Shown: positions 6,168 through 9,554 of the stretch, piece after piece
Position numbering within the stretch: the first letter of the stretch is position 1
How the letters are laid out: every line of letters starts with the position of its first letter
NCBI GenBank assembly: GCA_903895515.1
Contig: CAITUB010000193.1
Location: forward strand, 1 to 9,554
DNA: 9,554 bases
Direction of reading: 5' to 3'
Source: an uncultured Acidimicrobium sp.
GTDB taxonomy: Bacteria; Actinomycetota; Acidimicrobiia; Acidimicrobiales; Ilumatobacteraceae
Notes under the pieces: generated by a model
The model's input: only the letters and a program-made list of their open reading frames with translations
Database searches by the model: none
Told to the model about the DNA's origin: nothing
Made by a program: the position numbers and the translations under genes

Positions 6168-8054
6168 TTAGTCGCCTATTGGCGCAATAAGGCATCGGCA
6201 TCCAGCATGCGCTGTTGGATGAATATGCCCCGTTGGGAATTCACTGCCGAGGTCTGTTGACCCTGCAAGCGAATTGTCTTCAGCATCAGCACAACTTGGG
6301 CCGTTTGGATCGACCATCCAACATACTTTTGTTCCTTGGTCCAACACCAAATATGCACCGCGGCTATATGCCATTCGAGCGATGTCTGAAACTTGCTGCT
6401 CTACTCGCTGCATTTTCATTTCGCGATACACGCTGCGAATGAGATTCGACATTTCGTCTTTATCTCCATTGCTTTGCTCTACTGCACGCTGAATTTTTTC
6501 ACGCAATGGACGAATGGTTGATTCATCCATTGTTCGTGAAACAACTTGCATCACTGCGCTACGAGTAACACGCTTTCGTAAATCTGCTTTCAAACTCTTG
6601 GACAAACTTTGTGCTCCAGCCATCGCCGCCGAGATCACGTCTTCTGCGAGTGCTTCCACATACATCTGCAAATGTTCATCAGCTGCTGGCAAAACTTTCT
6701 CTAAGGCAACAATTGATTTCTTGCCTTGCAGATAAGTGAGCATCGAGTTCTCTTCGTCCGCCAAAACGCGCTTCATTTTTCGAGTGATGAGCACAAGAAT
6801 TGGCTCCAGGGCCGTATCTCGATGGTCAAAAACCCCTTGATCTACCTTCGGAACGACAACTTTTGGCTTAGCCGTTCGCGCAACTTCAGCGGTATTCGTT
6901 TGCTTGAGTCGAGCGAATAAATCATCTACTGATTTCTTTTGAGGAGTTGTTGCTGCCGGCTGTTTCTTTGCTTCTACAACTTCAACTGCTGCAACTGGCT
7001 GCTCAACAACTTCAGTAACTACTTGTTGAACCTCGGCGTCTTTGCGTTTTTTACCAAACAACTGCACGACTTCGGCAATGTGCTCCTGAGCTGGGGGCTC
7101 AGATGAAGGGTGTTCCGACATTCCTGCGGGCGCTTCATGCATTGCGATCACAGTGGTGTCTGGTGTTTCTTCAACAAGTTCTTCAACTTCAATTTCATCG
7201 GCAGCTTCAACAACTTCAGTTGTTTCAGTGATTTCAACGATTTCAATTGTGGTTGAATCAATCGACTCTGCGATTACACCAACTACTTTTTCAACTTCAA
7301 TTGATTCAGATGACTGCGGGATCGCATCTGGGTCTTTGGTGTGATCAAAAAAGATAGGAGCTGTTGCATCGACTGGCGTGTTCAGCCCACTAATTCGCGC
7401 AACTTCTTCCGACAATTCATCGAATTCAGTTAAATCACCTACGACATCATTGGCTGCAAGTCGTGCTCGATCAAATGCAGCAACTAAACGATCTCGATCG
7501 TGAATGAGATGTTCAATTTGTTCGCGTGCTAATTCACGACGTCGCGCCAATTCGCTCAAAACTTTTTCGCGATACTCACGTGCTTCAATAACCATTTCGC
7601 GACCTTGCTGTTTCGCAAGTTCAATTTCTGCCTCAACATCTGCAACCGCGTCATTTCGCTGGCGCGAAGATTCAATTTCAGCCTCTTGACGAATGCGTGC
7701 GGCATCGGAACTAGCTTCGCGCACTAAGCGCTCTGCGGTTTCTGCTGCACGCGCAATTTGCTGTTTCGCAGCTTCACGTGCAGTTGTGAGCACCCGCGCA
7801 GTTTCTTCTCCGAGAAGCGCCGTGACCATTTCTTCATCGATTGCACCAGGAGCCGACAGGCCACGGGTTTGCATCGAGCGAAGTTCACTTTCTAAAAAGC
7901 GTTCGCGCTCCTGAAGCCGTGCAAGTTCTGCAGAAACGCCACGCAACAAGTCCCGAACTTCTTCTTGTTCAAACCCACGCCTAACTACGCTGAATTGCGC
8001 AGAACCAACGGCCGCCGGTGAAGACGGGTCGGGGCGTGAAAACGAAATTGCCAT
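6168..8054 (-). CDS. Chimeric protein: DivIVA-like N-terminus, coiled coil, and phage MuF-like C-terminus
   Basis: A 628-residue protein that I cannot assign to one known family. Residues 20-60 resemble the DivIVA/GpsB membrane-binding start: F21, then RRGFEQEEVRDLL at 25-37, then heptad-like helix. Ala/Glu/Arg-rich helix continues to about 225 and is probably coiled coil. A Val/Glu/Thr/Ile-rich acidic linker spans about 245-320. Residues about 405-565 look helical. The end (575-625) holds C578-W, C588-A-D590, the FPTGHIHP stretch with H610 and H612, H616, and GCRC with C619 and C621. That arrangement resembles the C-terminus of phage Mu F-type head morphogenesis/minor capsid proteins, where a Cys/His set near a P-x-H-x-x-C-R-C end is common. 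There is no signal peptide or membrane helix, so it is likely cytosolic. It lies 21 bases after the PDZ-Lon stop and 10 bases before the UPF0182 start. Polar or membrane scaffolding is a plausible but unproven role. Confidence 0.85.
   Translation of the reverse strand: MAISFSRPDPSSPAAVGSAQFSVVRRGFEQEEVRDLLRGVSAELARLQERERFLESELRSMQTRGLSAPGAIDEEMVTALLGEETARVLTTAREAAKQQIARAAETAERLVREASSDAARIRQEAEIESSRQRNDAVADVEAEIELAKQQGREMVIEAREYREKVLSELARRRELAREQIEHLIHDRDRLVAAFDRARLAANDVVGDLTEFDELSEEVARISGLNTPVDATAPIFFDHTKDPDAIPQSSESIEVEKVVGVIAESIDSTTIEIVEITETTEVVEAADEIEVEELVEETPDTTVIAMHEAPAGMSEHPSSEPPAQEHIAEVVQLFGKKRKDAEVQQVVTEVVEQPVAAVEVVEAKKQPAATTPQKKSVDDLFARLKQTNTAEVARTAKPKVVVPKVDQGVFDHRDTALEPILVLITRKMKRVLADEENSMLTYLQGKKSIVALEKVLPAADEHLQMYVEALAEDVISAAMAGAQSLSKSLKADLRKRVTRSAVMQVVSRTMDESTIRPLREKIQRAVEQSNGDKDEMSNLIRSVYREMKMQRVEQQVSDIARMAYSRGAYLVLDQGTKVCWMVDPNGPSCADAEDNSLAGSTDLGSEFPTGHIHPTAHAGCRCLIAPIGD
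7165..7315 (-). repeat. Low-complexity TTCAA-rich segment encoding the acidic linker
   Basis: The plus strand here carries many near-repeats of TTCAAC, TTCAAT and TTCAG in phase with the codons. On the coding strand these read as GTT-GAA/ATT-GAA type units giving Val/Ile-Glu and Thr alternation (such as EIVEITETTEVVEAA). The segment corresponds to about residues 247-297 of the chimeric protein, between the coiled coil and the C-terminal half. It looks like a flexible, fast-evolving spacer that may vary in length between strains. It is not a tandem repeat with an exact unit. Confidence 0.5.
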
Positions 8055-8075
8055 GCAAACAACAGTACGCCCCGC

Positions 8076-9245
8076 CTAGAGCGAGATTGTGGCATTCGTG
8101 AGTCCACTGCCACCAAGGGACTCAAGCAGGGCTAATGCTTCGTCAAGATTTTCCACAGTTACGAGTTTCACCGCAGAACCAAGCACTGCACGCACAGCTG
8201 CTAATTCTTCTGGGGACTGTGATTTTGGAACGATGAACAACTTCGCACCTGCTGCTTTCACTGCCACCGCCTTTTGGGGCAATGCGCCAATTGCGCCAAC
8301 AGTTTCATCCTCATTCATCGTCCCCGTTGCAGCTACTTTCACCCCGCCAAACAGATCGCCGGGTGTCAATTCATCAAGCAAAGCAAGGGTAAATGCGAGA
8401 CCTGCAGATGGTCCACCAATGCGATCAGTGTCAATGGAGACTTCAAAAGGGAGGACGACTGTTCGCGTGTCAGCAGGAATGAATCCAATGATGGTTCGAC
8501 CTGGCTCATCGGGACTTTCGATCAATTGCACCCGTCGATCCTCTGGCTCAGTAGCCATATGCGGGATAACGCCAATGGTCACAATGTCACCAGGTTCATA
8601 CCCTTCCATTAACGGAGCCAATTCCGCCAAGGTTGGAATGGCTTTACCATCAAAAACCGTCAGCGTGTCACCTGGCAGTAGTTGCTTGCAAGCACTGAGT
8701 GTTACTGGAATATCCAAACACACGACTTCTTCAACAACCACGCTTCCAAGTTCAAATGAGGCATCGAGGCCCAGCTTCGTAAATGCCACATACTCAGCAA
8801 TCTGCTTTGCAGTAGTCATGGATTGAAAGCCAAGTTGCTGCTGAGTTCCCGGTGTGCTTTTTCCAAACCTCTCCTCAAAAGACTGCACATCTACATCTGC
8901 GTCAATTGAACCAACGAATGTTTCAAGAGCGGAAAGCTGTCCACCAAAGGCAGTAACAAACAACACTGAATTAGTAGATGGATAACGAGTGACGTGCGCG
9001 AGTGCTTCCTTCGTGAATTCGAGTCTGTTCGCCACTGGTTCGGCCGAACCGGGCGCCACTTCCCAGAAACGCACTTGAATACTCGCCGCAACGACAATGC
9101 CAATAAGGGCCAACCAGGCGCAGGTCAGCAATGGCAATGCCCACCACAATTTGCGCAGTTCTGCTCTATCCGGTCGCGTTGGAGCAAGGGTCGGCGGTGG
9201 CAGCGGTACGCTATTTGGCATCGTGACGTCGTTGTTTTCGCTCAT
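8076..9245 (-). CDS. Membrane-anchored PDZ-Lon (YlbL-like) serine protease
   Basis: Protease with a Lon-type (S16) catalytic domain but no AAA+ ATPase, as in the YlbL family. From ATG 9245 it has 389 residues: a short Pro-rich tail, one transmembrane helix near 35-56, an extracytoplasmic segment, a PDZ domain near 165-235 (LLPGDTLTVFDGKAI within it), and the Lon domain near 255-375. The catalytic pair is visible: Ser in GGPSAG at 280 and Lys in LPQK at 325, 45 residues apart as in Lon proteases. The open frame extends upstream to 9365, but ATG 9245 is preferred. It has AGGTAG a few bases upstream, the extra 40 residues look non-native, and a longer gene would overlap the divergent gene. It is the first gene of the operon with the chimeric and UPF0182 genes. 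The family is thought to cleave membrane or envelope substrates; the target here is unknown. Confidence 0.92.
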   Translation of the reverse strand: MSENNDVTMPNSVPLPPPTLAPTRPDRAELRKLWWALPLLTCAWLALIGIVVAASIQVRFWEVAPGSAEPVANRLEFTKEALAHVTRYPSTNSVLFVTAFGGQLSALETFVGSIDADVDVQSFEERFGKSTPGTQQQLGFQSMTTAKQIAEYVAFTKLGLDASFELGSVVVEEVVCLDIPVTLSACKQLLPGDTLTVFDGKAIPTLAELAPLMEGYEPGDIVTIGVIPHMATEPEDRRVQLIESPDEPGRTIIGFIPADTRTVVLPFEVSIDTDRIGGPSAGLAFTLALLDELTPGDLFGGVKVAATGTMNEDETVGAIGALPQKAVAVKAAGAKLFIVPKSQSPEELAAVRAVLGSAVKLVTVENLDEALALLESLGGSGLTNATISL

Positions 9246-9260
9246 CGATCTACCTATTTT
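9232..9260 (+). promoter_or_regulatory. Candidate promoter for the small divergent membrane protein
   Basis: TTGTTT (9232-9237) and TATTTT (9255-9260) are separated by exactly 17 bases on the plus strand. Transcription would begin near 9267, about 10 bases before the GTG at 9277, which supports that start. The -35 box lies inside the first codons of the divergent PDZ-Lon gene and the -10 box in its leader, so the two genes would share this region. The evidence is sequence resemblance only. Confidence 0.4.
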
Positions 9261-9276
9261 CGCTTCCACATTCGGT

Positions 9277-9546
9277 GTGACAGTAAGGGCTTTGCTTGCT
9301 TGTGTTTTGGCAATTGGCGCCCTCGTCGTTCTTGGTGGCACTAAGCCTGCCAGACAAGATCGCACAAATGTCGTTCAGGTGCGAACAAAGACAACTCCTC
9401 TATATACAGAGCCGTCAGAGAAGCAACGAAAGACCAGTGCCATTGGGCTTCTTGGTGGAAGCGTTCTTGCTGGAGCTTTGAGCGCAATTGTTATATCCGT
9501 CGTACTCGCCTACCTCGTCACCACACTGACGAGCTTGCTGAAATGA
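9277..9546 (+). CDS. Small two-helix membrane protein, unknown function
   Basis: From GTG 9277 the product has 89 residues with a hydrophobic helix at about 4-21, a basic soluble stretch (about 22-55, with KPARQDR and EKQRK), and a second hydrophobic helix at about 57-84. I do not recognise a family. The frame is open back to an ATG at 9097, but that start would run antisense through the first 149 bases of the PDZ-Lon gene. A GTG at 9223 would also overlap that gene's start by 23 bases. A TTGTTT-17-TATTTT promoter just upstream fits GTG 9277. No Shine-Dalgarno motif is seen. The TGA at 9544-9546 overlaps an ATG at 9543 in the ATGA arrangement typical of coupled genes, so it probably heads a rightward operon. 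Start and even reality of the gene are moderately sure. Confidence 0.6.
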   Translation: MTVRALLACVLAIGALVVLGGTKPARQDRTNVVQVRTKTTPLYTEPSEKQRKTSAIGLLGGSVLAGALSAIVISVVLAYLVTTLTSLLK

Positions 9547-9554
9547 GCACTGTG
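9543..9554 (+). CDS. Start of a downstream gene, cut by window edge
   Basis: ATGA at 9543-9546 overlaps the stop of the small membrane protein gene, and the new frame reads Met-Ser-Thr-Val up to the window end. A 4-base stop/start overlap is a common sign of translational coupling in an operon. Only four codons are visible, so no product can be named. In Mycobacterium the gene divergent from the PDZ-Lon gene encodes a predicted zinc-dependent hydrolase (Rv3195), which is one candidate to test. Confidence 0.35.

Noticed and set aside
6168..8054. Part of a prophage
   Set aside because: Only the C-terminal domain resembles a phage protein. No terminase, portal, capsid, integrase or attachment repeats are present, and both neighbours are typical chromosomal genes.
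8089..8826. A 245-codon open frame on the plus strand opposite the PDZ-Lon gene
   Set aside because: The protein is rich in Ser, Thr, Pro and Asn without recognisable motifs and lies wholly antisense to a clear protease with catalytic residues; it is a mirror of that gene's codon pattern.
9246..9365. Forty-residue N-terminal extension of the PDZ-Lon protease
   Set aside because: It precedes a better ATG at 9245 that has an AGG-type ribosome-binding site, and it would overlap the divergent small membrane gene.

Overview
The window looks like chromosomal DNA of an actinobacterium with moderate base composition (close to half G+C). The marker combination is a UPF0182 membrane protein next to a PDZ-Lon (YlbL-like) protease, a DivIVA-like coiled-coil protein, an initiator tRNA with encoded CCA, and few strong Shine-Dalgarno sites. 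My best guess is an Acidimicrobiia lineage of the aquatic Ilumatobacter type, but that placement is inference. No insertion sequence, integrase, CRISPR array or rRNA gene is visible. Coding density is very high, and no stretch above 300 bases lacks a gene.

Left part (1-2601). The 3' part of a thymidine kinase gene runs rightward off the window start. It converges on, and overlaps by 29 bases, a leftward group of three genes. In transcription order these are an FKBP-type prolyl isomerase (2601-2227), a saccharopine dehydrogenase-family oxidoreductase (2152-866) and a small VanZ-like membrane protein (938-450). A perfect 8-base inverted repeat lies in the short gap upstream of the dehydrogenase and may be an operator.

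Middle (2645-3220). An initiator tRNA-Met gene reads leftward and is followed by a strong rho-independent terminator, which insulates it from the FKBP gene. A small predicted coiled-coil protein of unknown function is encoded divergently and ends 3 bases from the next, convergent gene.

Right part (3224-9554). Three closely spaced leftward genes form a probable operon: a membrane-anchored PDZ-Lon Ser/Lys protease, a 628-residue chimeric protein, and a 977-residue UPF0182 seven-helix membrane protein. The chimera has a DivIVA-like N-terminus, a coiled coil, an acidic linker and a C-terminus resembling the Cys/His end of phage Mu F-type head morphogenesis proteins. Divergent from the operon is a small two-helix membrane protein whose stop overlaps the start of a further gene cut by the window edge.

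The UPF0182 and PDZ-Lon pair is a recurring actinobacterial neighbourhood (I recall Rv3193c/Rv3194c in Mycobacterium tuberculosis). The chimeric gene between them is the most unusual feature. The operon suggests a cell-envelope function in which a possible pole- or membrane-localised scaffold works with a surface protease and a large membrane protein; that functional link is inference.
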